Source of the DNA: Thermoproteota archaeon | GTDB lineage: Archaea > Korarchaeota > Korarchaeia > B14-G2 | Assembly: GCA_003661385.1 (NCBI GenBank) | Contig: QMWA01000002.1 | Coordinates: 1-46,451, forward strand | Direction: 5' to 3' | Length of the DNA: 46,451 nt | Part shown: positions 21,457 to 28,340 of the stretch, piece by piece | Numbering within the stretch: position 1 is the stretch's first letter | How the letters are laid out: each line of letters opens with the position of its first letter | The notes under the pieces: model-generated | Told to the model about the DNA's origin: nothing | The model's database searches: none | The model's input: only the letters and a program-made list of their open reading frames with translations | Translations under genes and position numbers: made by a program

Positions 21457-22855
21457 GCCTCTCTAGCGCTTCTTCGAACATCTCCATGAACTTCTCAGCT
21501 AGAGCGTGGGGTATTTGGCCGCCAGCAGCCTGAGCATGCCCTCCTCCCTCCCCACCTAGCCTACTGCATACCTCACGCATTATTGCCCCGAGATTTGGAG
21601 CTGTTCTGCTGGGGGTAAGCCGAGCAGATATCTTCACTTTGCCATCGTCTGATCTCGCCAGCCCTACTACAGCAACTGCATAGCTGAATTCTCTGAACCC
21701 GCTCATTATGGTCGTTACTGTGCTTATTATAGTATCTCTTATATCTGAGGCCCCTAGCAGGAACACAGCTTTAGCAGCCTTCACTATCCTGCTCTCCCTA
21801 TTGGACATGAGGAGGGATATGGCTTTCCTGAGATCTTCCCTGTATGATGACATGATCTCTCGGCATCTATCTGCATAGAGGCCTGGAGATATGGATGCTA
21901 GGATAGCTAAAGCCCCATGCCCCATTTTACCACATGCGTTTAATGTCTCACTCATGCTCCTCAAGTCATGAAAGATGTTAAAGCTGGATTTTTCGGTTAT
22001 TGGATAGGTGTATCCGAATATGCTCTTTGCCTCCTCTTCGCTTAGACCTACAGCTATCATGTACTTTACCAACTCTGTTGCAAGCCTCTTCTTCTCAGAG
22101 TCGCTTAAGTCCGACAGCTTTGTCCACCTTTCCTCTCTAAATGGCTGTATCCCGAGGTCGTATAGGAACTTGTAGCACCTGCTTTCGTCTCCAGTTAAGC
22201 CAGGTATGAACGGGTTACTTGTGTTTAGTAGAGCGAAAAGGAGGGGAGTATCGCTTCCTCCAGATAGTCTAAGGTCTAGCTTCTGCCTAACAACGCCTAG
22301 CCTCATGCATTCCTCTAGTATCTCCCTGTTTACACCGAGGAAGCTCCCTTTCTCGCCTTTATCCTGCAAATCTCCCATGGCACCTGCTAAGGCCAGTACA
22401 GCGCTATCGGGATCGCTCTGCAGGCTGGAGAAGATCAGATACGTGAGCCCTGAGCTACTTACCTCTAATCCGCCATTTACACTATACATCCAGGCATTGA
22501 CATGGACCACATTCTCTGGCTGGCTTAAGTTAGGTACCTGATGGTGGTCTATGACTATAACCGGCTTATTCACACTCGACAGAGCATCCACATGTGCAGA
22601 TCCCAAGTCTAAGAGCATGACGACATCATATGCTGACGACTCTACTGAAGCTAGAGACGAGACCATGCTTCTCTCAAGCTGCTTGAGGGGGGTGTAGTGG
22701 AAGAAAACTCCTCTCTTGAACAAGTACCGGCAGGCTATTCCAGCTGAAGATAGGCCATCAGCATCTATGTGAGATAACACTCTGACGCATGCTGCTTCAC
22801 TCAGTATACTCTCGACTTTAGACACAGCGTCTGCTAGCTGGTCTCTTATATCCAT
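21443..22855 (-). CDS. DHH-family (RecJ-like) phosphoesterase
   Basis: The 470-residue protein has an intact DHH core: VLSHIDADGLSSAG near residue 26 (metal-binding D-D), MLLDLGSAH, VIDHHQVPN (DHH) and, in the C-terminal DHHA1 domain, GGEGGGHAQAAGG. Archaeal members are RecJ-like 5'-3' exonucleases, GAN-type nucleases bound to GINS, or inactive Cdc45-like relatives; the complete motifs here favour an active nuclease. It follows rps15 in the same direction, a linkage seen in other archaea. Confidence 0.92.
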   Translation of the reverse strand: MDIRDQLADAVSKVESILSEAACVRVLSHIDADGLSSAGIACRYLFKRGVFFHYTPLKQLERSMVSSLASVESSAYDVVMLLDLGSAHVDALSSVNKPVIVIDHHQVPNLSQPENVVHVNAWMYSVNGGLEVSSSGLTYLIFSSLQSDPDSAVLALAGAMGDLQDKGEKGSFLGVNREILEECMRLGVVRQKLDLRLSGGSDTPLLFALLNTSNPFIPGLTGDESRCYKFLYDLGIQPFREERWTKLSDLSDSEKKRLATELVKYMIAVGLSEEEAKSIFGYTYPITEKSSFNIFHDLRSMSETLNACGKMGHGALAILASISPGLYADRCREIMSSYREDLRKAISLLMSNRESRIVKAAKAVFLLGASDIRDTIISTVTTIMSGFREFSYAVAVVGLARSDDGKVKISARLTPSRTAPNLGAIMREVCSRLGGEGGGHAQAAGGQIPHALAEKFMEMFEEALERLIQQ

Positions 22856-22870
22856 GTAGGATCCTCGAAG

Positions 22871-23314
22871 CTAGATGGTCAGGTACCGCTTCAGATCCCA
22901 GTCTGGTGGAAGCACACCTTCACGCTTGTAGTACTTGACTAGCCTTCTTATCTTGGCTTCTACTAGCTGGAGGTTCCTCTTATTGTGGATGTCTTTCTTA
23001 TGCTCCTTGAGGTGCCTCATTATTCTCTTTGCCTTGTTTATGAGGTTGGAAAGGTCCTCAGGAATAGGAGGAGCTAAGCCGTGCTTCTCCAGTATTCTGG
23101 TGAGTTTAACCCCGAGTACCCTCTTAACCAGAGGTACACCATAGCTGTCTCTTAGGATAAGGCCTATCTGCGAGGGAGGAACGCCTCTCTTAGCTAGATC
23201 TACGATTATCTCCTCTATCTCTGCAGCTTTTATCCTAGTCCAGTTGGGGACTACTGTTGGAGGCGGCCTGTTGGAGTGAGATTGCCCTTTTCTCCTAGCA
23301 TGCATTCTGCCCAT
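22871..23314 (-). CDS. rps15: Ribosomal protein S15
   Basis: The 147-residue protein starts MGRMHARRKGQSHSNRPP, the archaeal/eukaryotic S15 N-terminus, and has the core EEIIVDLAKRGVPPSQIGLILRDSYGVP and the C-terminal RLVKYYKREGVLPPDWDL segment. The ATG at 23314 follows GGTGAGGG; a GTG four codons earlier is less likely. It is a small-subunit protein and lies between the ITPase and DHH genes. Confidence 0.96.
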   Translation of the reverse strand: MGRMHARRKGQSHSNRPPPTVVPNWTRIKAAEIEEIIVDLAKRGVPPSQIGLILRDSYGVPLVKRVLGVKLTRILEKHGLAPPIPEDLSNLINKAKRIMRHLKEHKKDIHNKRNLQLVEAKIRRLVKYYKREGVLPPDWDLKRYLTI

Positions 23315-23326
23315 TCTTTCCCTCAC

Positions 23327-23896
23327 CTAGCCTTGTGTCCACGAGGATATATATTCTGCTAGCTTTCTCAGAGCTTTTGCTCTGTGGGATACCCTGTTCT
23401 TTTGAGGCCCCATCTCAGCGTAGGTTTCTCCAGACCCCTCTAGTGGGGCAAATATCGGGTCAAATCCCCATCCCGTGTTCCCACGCTCCTCTAGCGTAAT
23501 GTACCCGCTTACCTCAGCCTCCACTATGTGAACTCTATCAGAGGAATCTACCAGAGCCAGTACAGACCTGAACTTAGCTCGTCTATCCTTTACTCCGCTC
23601 ATAAGCTTTAGGATACCCCTACACCCGAGGGTCTTGTATACATAGGAGGAGTATGGGCCAGGAAACCCCCTTAACACGTGGATCTCTAGCGCAGAGTCCT
23701 CTATGAAAAATGGACGGTAGCTTAACTCTCTTGACAGCATCCTAGCACTCTCTGCTGCAACTTCTCTCACATTGCTCCTCTGAACCTCAGTATACTCTTT
23801 TAGACAGATGTCTACAGGAACTCCTAGAGAAGCTAAGATCTGTTTACACTCACTAGCCTTATTCTTATTTGAGGTGATAAACAAGAGAGGCCTCAA
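23327..23896 (-). CDS. Non-canonical purine NTP pyrophosphatase (ITPase/RdgB/HAM1)
   Basis: The 189-residue enzyme has the HAM1 signature: ITSNKNKASEC at the N-terminus (substrate binding), FFIEDSALEI, LRGFPGPYSSYV, and NTGWGFDPIFAP with a C-terminal SHRAKALRKL segment. It clears dITP/XTP from the nucleotide pool. Its start overlaps the bud32 stop by four bases (ATGA type), an operon pairing conserved in archaea. Confidence 0.94.
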   Translation of the reverse strand: MRPLLFITSNKNKASECKQILASLGVPVDICLKEYTEVQRSNVREVAAESARMLSRELSYRPFFIEDSALEIHVLRGFPGPYSSYVYKTLGCRGILKLMSGVKDRRAKFRSVLALVDSSDRVHIVEAEVSGYITLEERGNTGWGFDPIFAPLEGSGETYAEMGPQKNRVSHRAKALRKLAEYISSWTQG

Positions 23897-24519
23897 GCTC
23901 TATACCTCCCTCTGCTATAGATTTCACCTGCCCTCTTCAAGACAGGGGCTGCAGCAGCCCCTCTAACCTCCGTGTAGCCTTTGTTAAATAGGGACACCCC
24001 ATCATGGTAGATGTTGGGGTGAGTAGAGTCTATGCAACGGTAGAGGAGGTGTATGTCCTCACCTTGGTCCTCAATCCTATTAGAGTAGAAGCTAAGCCCA
24101 AAGTCTATCAGATAGAGCCTTCCTCTGGATAATATGACGTTTGATGTGGTTAGATCGCCGTGAATTATTCCAACAGAGTGGAGCTTACCGATCATCGCCC
24201 CGAGATCTCTTAGAAGGAAGGTATTCTTGCTAGACAGTGTATTCCTTAGGGTTAAGCCTGGAATGTGCTCCATTACTATGGTAGCCTCATCTAAATCGAC
24301 ATAGAGGACAGCTGGACAGAGGACACCAGCTTGCTTTGCGTCACGCATGATCTTAGCTTCTAGCATGGTTCTATGTCTTCTTAGCTGTTCATCTAGCTCC
24401 TTTAACCTGTAGCCCTTAGGCTTTCTCACCTTGAAAACAGATGGAATCCCCAGGAAGACTCCCCTGATAAGTATAGCTTCGGCACCAGCAGCTATAACTT
24501 CATGCCTAGCTATCTCCAA
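23893..24519 (-). CDS. bud32: KEOPS kinase Bud32 (PRPK)
   Basis: The 208-residue protein has the small kinase fold of Bud32: EAILIRG and VFKVRKPKGYR (nucleotide-binding Lys), VMEHIPG hinge, catalytic HGDLTTSNVIL and LIDFGLSF, then a C-terminal segment ending RGRYRA. In KEOPS it acts with Kae1, Cgi121 and Pcc1 to make t6A37 of tRNA; Pcc1 is encoded at 43934-44308. The TTG start overlaps pcm by ten bases. Confidence 0.95.
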   Translation of the reverse strand: MEIARHEVIAAGAEAILIRGVFLGIPSVFKVRKPKGYRLKELDEQLRRHRTMLEAKIMRDAKQAGVLCPAVLYVDLDEATIVMEHIPGLTLRNTLSSKNTFLLRDLGAMIGKLHSVGIIHGDLTTSNVILSRGRLYLIDFGLSFYSNRIEDQGEDIHLLYRCIDSTHPNIYHDGVSLFNKGYTEVRGAAAAPVLKRAGEIYSRGRYRA

Positions 24520-25213
24520 CCTTCTCTCCCTCTTAGCGGGACAAATGCCACAGCACCAGCCTTCTTGGTCGAAACGGATCCCTTAAGATCCTTCCTGACC
24601 ACGAGCAGCTCTTGGCCCCAGAGGGAGTGAGGAGGGCCTATTGGTATAACCATCAGACCACCAGGTGCCAACTGATCGACCAGAGGAGGAGGAACCCTTG
24701 GTGCAGCAGCAGTAACCAGAATCCTATCGTATGGAGCGTGAGGGGGATACCCAACACTTCCATCACCAACTATCACAACGACTCTATCTGAATATCCCGC
24801 AGATTTGAGGTTCTGGATTGCACGTTGGGCTAATATCTCATCTATCTCTATGGAGTACACCTTACCCCACTTAGATCTATCTACATCGAGGGGGGCTACT
24901 ATCTCAGCTATTGTGGCAGCATGGTATCCACTTCCAGTCCCAACCTCCAGCACCTTCATTCCCACGTCAAGCTCTAGGAGCTCATTCATCAGGCAAACCA
25001 TGTCTCGCCCGGCTTACAGCCGTGTGGCGCACTTATGGTTTGCCCTCTCCCTATGGGGAGCGGAATGTCATCGTAAGCCTGCTCTCTTAGGTCTTCTGGG
25101 ACGAAAAGCTCTCGCCTAACCCTTAGGAATGCCTTCTTGACCCTCTCAGTCTTTATAAAGCCTTCGGCCTGCAGTAGCCTGCATAGCTCAGCTCTCCTCT
25201 TATCAAAGCTCAC
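24510..25213 (-). CDS. pcm: L-isoaspartyl O-methyltransferase, gene interrupted by a BHB intron
   Basis: Exon 1 runs 25213-25024 and exon 2 25003-24510. Joined they encode 227 residues, normal for Pcm: [16 protein letters not shown] joins to [14 protein letters not shown], then [17 protein letters not shown] (SAM site) and [20 protein letters not shown]. Unspliced, exon 1 runs into TGA soon after GQTISAPH and exon 2 has no N-terminus. The 20-base insertion shifts the frame but is bounded by a complete bulge-helix-bulge. Pcm repairs isoaspartyl sites in aged proteins. GTG start at 25213 follows GGGGGTG. Alternatives: assembly error, pseudogene, or split gene. Confidence 0.85.
24992..25044. repeat. 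Ten-base perfect inverted repeat enclosing the pcm intron
   Basis: GGCAAACCAT and ATGGTTTGCC lie on either side of the bulge-helix-bulge, in exons 1 and 2. They can pair as an outer stem around the splice motif, with the left strand leaving AAGTG and the right strand AGAC unpaired or partly paired. Both arms are coding (the conserved GQT and MVCL of Pcm). Confidence 0.85.
25004..25023 (-). other. Predicted pre-mRNA bulge-helix-bulge intron in pcm
   Basis: On the minus strand the exon/intron region reads GTG-CGCC-ACA-CGGCT-GTA-AGCCG-GGCG-AGA-CAT. Central helix CGCC:GGCG has four pairs; the left bulge ACA and right bulge AGA have three bases; inner helix CGGCT:AGCCG has five pairs with a GTA loop; outer helix GTG:CAT has three. 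Cutting after the second base of each bulge (AC|A, AG|A) removes exactly these 20 bases and makes the codons CCA-CAC-ATG continuous. Confidence 0.85.
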
Positions 25214-25259
25214 ATACACCCCCAGAATCTTTATGTGTATGCCTAAAATATTACCTGAG

Positions 25260-25676
25260 ATGCTGAAGGAGGAGATAATAGCCTGGGGACACCCTAACAT
25301 AACAGCAAGACATAGAACAACGTTTCAGGTGACAAAGGACCCTGAAATAACCAAGAGAGCAGACTGTGTGATAGGAGTTAAGGCTAATAAGGCATGTGCA
25401 GACCTTAGTGATGAGATGAAGCAGCACATAAAAGCAGGGAGGCTGCTGAGAATAAGAATACAGGCTGGAGGAGTTACCGATGAGATAATAGCGAGAGGAG
25501 CTAGAGGCGCTTCCCTCGCTAGTGAAAGAGACCTTGTAGTGAGGAAGTCAGCTTACATAGATGACAGGACGCTAGCAATCAAAGCCAATAAAGCTGCCAG
25601 AGAGATCGATAGGAGGATAATCAGACTAGTTAGGAGCCCAAATACAGTGATCAGGATCATAGTAGAGGCTATCTAG
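25260..25676 (+). CDS. DUF371 protein
   Basis: The 138-residue protein begins [30 protein letters not shown] and continues [23 protein letters not shown], then [23 protein letters not shown]. This is the DUF371 pattern, a conserved archaeal protein of unknown function. The ATG at 25260 fits a TTTATGTG box about 26 bases upstream (leaderless); upstream ATGs at 25233 and 25239 would extend it. Divergent from pcm. Confidence 0.82.
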   Translation: MLKEEIIAWGHPNITARHRTTFQVTKDPEITKRADCVIGVKANKACADLSDEMKQHIKAGRLLRIRIQAGGVTDEIIARGARGASLASERDLVVRKSAYIDDRTLAIKANKAAREIDRRIIRLVRSPNTVIRIIVEAI

Positions 25677-25707
25677 CAGTGAACAAGAGATACATGCTGG
25701 GTGCTAA

Positions 25708-25717
25708 GCTTTAAAAC
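25708..25717 (+). promoter_or_regulatory. Promoter TATA box of tRNA-Ile
   Basis: GCTTTAAAAC, 23-32 bases upstream of the tRNA-Ile 5' end. Confidence 0.6.
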
Positions 25718-25739
25718 CTACAGGTACTGGTAGCTAAGT

Positions 25740-25860
25740 GGGCCCGTAGCTCAGCCTGGGCGGTGGGGCAGTTAGAGCGCCCGATGTGTGAGGTGTAGCT
25801 GATAACCGGGAGTGTACTATACGTACACCGAGGTCGAGGGTTCAAGTCCCTCCGGGCCCA
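25740..25860 (+). tRNA. tRNA-Ile(GAT) with three introns
   Basis: Acceptor GGGCCCG/CGGGCCC, discriminator A. Intron A (25760-25771, 12 nt) sits in the D-loop; helix GCCT:GGGC, cuts GG|G and AG|T. Intron B (25784-25797, 14 nt) is at 30/31; helix CGCC:GGTG, cuts CG|A and TA|G. Intron C (25813-25832, 20 nt) is in the variable region near 45/46; helix CGGG with ACCG has one mismatch, and a GTAC hairpin lies inside. Spliced: stem CCCGG, loop CTGATAA, 75 nt. CCA not encoded. Confidence 0.94.
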
Positions 25861-25863
25861 CTG

Positions 25864-26280
25864 GTGTCGGCATTGAGGTCAGGGAAGTTGCTTATAATAG
25901 ACTCCAGCCTCCTTATGGCCATAGCTGAGAAGAGAGGCTTGAGCTTAGATAGATTGTTCGAAGATACGCTCTACAAGTTTGAGCTCGCAACCACATCCTC
26001 TGTCCTGAATGAGCTGAAGAAGATGGCATCCAGTAAAGGAGGAAAGGCCTTAAAGGCCAGAGCTGCCCTCTCAATTGCTGAGAAACTTAGGATAGTTGAT
26101 AGCGTGACAGAGGATGTTGACACAGATGTCATAGAAGTAGCTGCGAAGTTAAGAGGCATTGTAGCAACATGTGACTTGGAGCTGAGGAGAAAAGCTATGA
26201 GAAGAGGGGTGCCTACACTGTTCCTCAGGAGTAGAAAAAGACTTATGGTCAACAGCCCGGTGGGAGGCTACCTCCCTTAG
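25864..26280 (+). CDS. PIN-domain nuclease (Fcf1/Utp24-like)
   Basis: The 138-residue protein is a PIN domain: KLLIIDSSLLMAIAEKRG, ELATTSSVLNELKKM, and VIEVAAKLRGIVATCDLELRRKAMRRGVPTLFL, with the acidic catalytic positions in place. In archaea a gene of this kind precedes rpoE and is annotated as an Fcf1-like rRNA-processing nuclease. GTG 25864 lies only four bases after tRNA-Ile, so the tRNA and this gene may share a transcript. A later TTG at 25873 could be the start. Confidence 0.8.
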   Translation: MSALRSGKLLIIDSSLLMAIAEKRGLSLDRLFEDTLYKFELATTSSVLNELKKMASSKGGKALKARAALSIAEKLRIVDSVTEDVDTDVIEVAAKLRGIVATCDLELRRKAMRRGVPTLFLRSRKRLMVNSPVGGYLP

Positions 26281-26294
26281 ATCGGGTGTAGAAG

Positions 26295-26831
26295 ATGTTT
26301 CACATAGCAACATTCAGAGATACAGTCGAGGTAGAGCCTCACGAGCTCGGGGAAGAACTCGATAAGGTCGTGTTAGAGAGGCTTAGAAAAAGGTATTCAG
26401 ACAAGTTCATTCCAGGAATAGGGTATGTTGTTGAGGTATTAGGTGCAAAGAGGGAGAAGCTTGGGAGAGCTTCTCCTTTCGACGGAAACATATATTTCAG
26501 AGTACTCTTTGAAGCGCTTGTGTTCATGCCTGAGCTCATGGAGATAGTTGAAGGGGAAATCGTCTCAGTAGTAGACTATGGGATATTCGTGAATCTTGGG
26601 GCTGTACGCGCCCTAGTGCACATATCTCAGCTTGCAGACGACTACTTCAGCTACGATGGAAAGAACCTAGTAGGGAAGAAAGTTACCTTTAGCGTCGGGG
26701 ATATTGTGAGGGGGCGCGTCATAGCCATATCTAAATCCCGTGAAAGAGGAGAGAAAGTAAGGCTTAGAGTCAATCTCACATGTAGGCAGCCTGGACTAGG
26801 CAAGGTAAAAGGTGAACAGAGTGAGGCTTAA
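26295..26831 (+). CDS. rpo7: RNA polymerase subunit Rpo7 (RpoE')
   Basis: The 178-residue subunit begins MFHIATFRDTVEVEPHELGEELDKVV, the RNP-fold part, and carries an S1/OB domain (EGEIVSVVDYGIFVNLGAVRALVHISQL) typical of Rpo7/Rpb7. With Rpo4 it forms the polymerase stalk. It overlaps spt4 by 20 bases and belongs to the PIN-rpo7-spt4-rps24e-rps27ae operon. Confidence 0.96.
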   Translation: MFHIATFRDTVEVEPHELGEELDKVVLERLRKRYSDKFIPGIGYVVEVLGAKREKLGRASPFDGNIYFRVLFEALVFMPELMEIVEGEIVSVVDYGIFVNLGAVRALVHISQLADDYFSYDGKNLVGKKVTFSVGDIVRGRVIAISKSRERGEKVRLRVNLTCRQPGLGKVKGEQSEA

Positions 26832-27009
26832 GGCATGTAAGTCCTGTAGAGCAATAGTAATAGAGGGGGATAAGTGCAGCAGGTGTGGTTCTACACAGCT
26901 CACACATAACTGGGACGTGCTCTTTATATTACTTGACTCAGATAGGTCTGAGCTTGCTAAGAGGCTTGATGTAGACACGGAAGGAGCATACGCCCTGCTG
27001 GTGAAGTAA
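26812..27009 (+). CDS. spt4: Transcription elongation factor Spt4
   Basis: The 65-residue protein has the zinc knuckles CKSC and CSRCG and ends DVDTEGAYALLVK, matching archaeal Spt4 (formerly RpoE''). It partners Spt5. The GTG at 26812 overlaps rpo7 by 20 bases; GTG 26821 three codons later would give a start at RLKAC. Confidence 0.95.
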   Translation: MNRVRLKACKSCRAIVIEGDKCSRCGSTQLTHNWDVLFILLDSDRSELAKRLDVDTEGAYALLVK

Positions 27010-27010
27010 G

Positions 27011-27331
27011 ATGGAGGAAGCCATAGAAGTAGTCAGTAAGGTTAGTAGGAAGTCAATTCCCAGGAGGGAATACGAGATAAAGGTGAAGCATGCAGGTAGA
27101 GGGATTCCGAGCAGAGCTGAGCTGAGGAAGATGCTGATACCGAATTTAAGGGAGAATCCGGACACGACTGTGATAGTCAAGATACTCGGTGAGACAGGGC
27201 TTCAGGAATCTAAAGTTATCGTTCATGCCTATGACGACAGAGGAGTAATGGAGCTCTTTGAGCCGGGTCACGTCCTTAGAAAGAACTTTCAGATAGAAGA
27301 GAAGGAGGGAGAGGAGGGTGACAAAGGGTAA
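27011..27331 (+). CDS. rps24e: Ribosomal protein S24e
   Basis: The 106-residue protein has the S24e core [45 protein letters not shown] and VIVHAYDD, with an acidic C-terminus ([11 protein letters not shown]). It starts ATG one base after the spt4 stop and overlaps rps27ae by 14 bases. Confidence 0.96.
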   Translation: MEEAIEVVSKVSRKSIPRREYEIKVKHAGRGIPSRAELRKMLIPNLRENPDTTVIVKILGETGLQESKVIVHAYDDRGVMELFEPGHVLRKNFQIEEKEGEEGDKG

Positions 27332-27488
27332 AAAGACCAGCGCATACAGATACTATAAGATGGAGGGGGGCAAGCTCATTAGGCTGAATAAGAAGTGCCC
27401 TAGATGCGGGAGCTTCCTAGCAGAACACAGAGACAGAAGATCCTGTGGGAAGTGCGGATACACGGAATTCAAGCAGACAGAAGCATAG
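27318..27488 (+). CDS. rps27ae: Ribosomal protein S27ae
   Basis: A 56-residue protein: [20 protein letters not shown], then [25 protein letters not shown], the S27ae zinc site with CxxC...CxxC. It has no ubiquitin-like fusion, as usual in archaea. GTG start overlaps the end of rps24e by 14 bases. Last gene of the operon, followed by tRNA-Arg. Confidence 0.95.
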   Translation: MTKGKKTSAYRYYKMEGGKLIRLNKKCPRCGSFLAEHRDRRSCGKCGYTEFKQTEA

Positions 27489-27497
27489 CACCAATAA

Positions 27498-27506
27498 GCT
27501 TAAAAC
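27498..27506 (+). promoter_or_regulatory. Promoter TATA box of tRNA-Arg
   Basis: GCTTAAAAC, 23-31 bases upstream of the tRNA-Arg 5' end, between rps27ae and the tRNA. Confidence 0.55.
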
Positions 27507-27528
27507 AACAGAAGCAGCTCTCTAAAGT

Positions 27529-27639
27529 GGGCCCGTAGCTCAGCTCGGATAGGCTCCTGAGGAGAGCGCCGAGGTTACGTGCAGGCCTGCGGAGAGAGTA
27601 GCGAGCCGGAGGCCGAGGGTTCAAGTCCCTCCGGGCCCG
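27529..27639 (+). tRNA. tRNA-Arg(GCG) with three introns
   Basis: Acceptor GGGCCCG/CGGGCCC, discriminator G. Intron 1 (27551-27562, 12 nt) near 20a/21 in the D-loop; helix TCGG:CTGA, cuts AT|A and GG|A. Intron 2 (27572-27584, 13 nt) at 29/30; helix GCGC:GTGC, cuts CG|A and AG|G. Intron 3 (27593-27603, 11 nt) at 37/38; helix CTGC:GTAG, cuts GG|A and CG|A. Spliced: stem CCGGC/GCCGG, loop CTGCGGA, 75 nt. CCA not encoded. Confidence 0.94.
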
Positions 27640-27641
27640 TC

Positions 27642-28340
27642 TTATGTTATAGGAGGCACGACTAGAGTCACTTGATCTCCATCCTTAAGGCTAAGAGCGG
27701 CACGTAAGTTCTTTGGGGAGATTACCTCGACTATTCCTCGTGGGTGATGGGTCCTCTCAGGCTTGACTATGTGCACCCGCTCAGACCTGTTGAGAGAGGC
27801 AAGATAGCAGTAAACAGCACCATACCTCCTACCTTCATGTGTAAACCCTGGAATAACTATTGGAGACAGCAGTCGCTCGATGGCTATTAGCTTCGGTAGG
27901 TCTCTCTCATGTAGCCTAATGTTGAGTGTCCCAGGATATGGTGTATAGCCCAGCTTCTCCTTGAAAGATGAGAGGTATCTGGGGAGAGACATGTAATATC
28001 TGCCTTCACCGAGGCCTGAGACTACATTCCCATGTAAAACAGCTGGGATCGACATGTCAAGAAGAGCCTTAGAGAGAGTGGAATATAGCTCCTCTAGTAT
28101 AGCGACTGCCTGTCTACTTAGCTTTAACCTAAGCTCCCCTCTCTCCCTCCTCAGCTCGATGAGCCCATGCTGAGACAGCTCTGATATCCAGCGGTATGCT
28201 GTCTGCCGTGGGATGCCTACTTTAGATGCAACATCCCTCGGAGTAAGGTAGCTGCTGATGCCGCTCTCAGATAGCTTAATCAGAGCATAGAGCAGTCTAG
28301 GTGGTAGATCGCTGTATGACAGCAAACAGGCACCAACCAT
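27642..28340 (-). CDS. ribK: CTP-dependent riboflavin kinase with N-terminal HTH
   Basis: The 232-residue protein has an N-terminal winged helix (about 12-85; LTPRDVASKVGIPRQTAYRWISEL) fused to the archaeal DUF120 riboflavin kinase: VVSGLGEGRYYMSLPRY, LGYTPYPGTLNIRL and RTHHPRGIVEVISPKNLR. RibK makes FMN from riboflavin using CTP; the HTH suggests it also represses genes. Its ATG 28340 overlaps the 5' end of endonuclease V; a TTG at 28325 fits a TATATTAA box better. Confidence 0.93.
   Translation of the reverse strand: MVGACLLSYSDLPPRLLYALIKLSESGISSYLTPRDVASKVGIPRQTAYRWISELSQHGLIELRRERGELRLKLSRQAVAILEELYSTLSKALLDMSIPAVLHGNVVSGLGEGRYYMSLPRYLSSFKEKLGYTPYPGTLNIRLHERDLPKLIAIERLLSPIVIPGFTHEGRRYGAVYCYLASLNRSERVHIVKPERTHHPRGIVEVISPKNLRAALSLKDGDQVTLVVPPIT

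Noticed and set aside
24989-25001. pcm read as two separate genes or a frameshift pseudogene
   Set aside because: Two separate genes would leave one without the N-terminus and one without the SAM domain; the exact 20-base BHB with both cuts restoring the frame is better explained by an intron. A sequencing error of 20 structured bases is unlikely but is listed as a refuting possibility.
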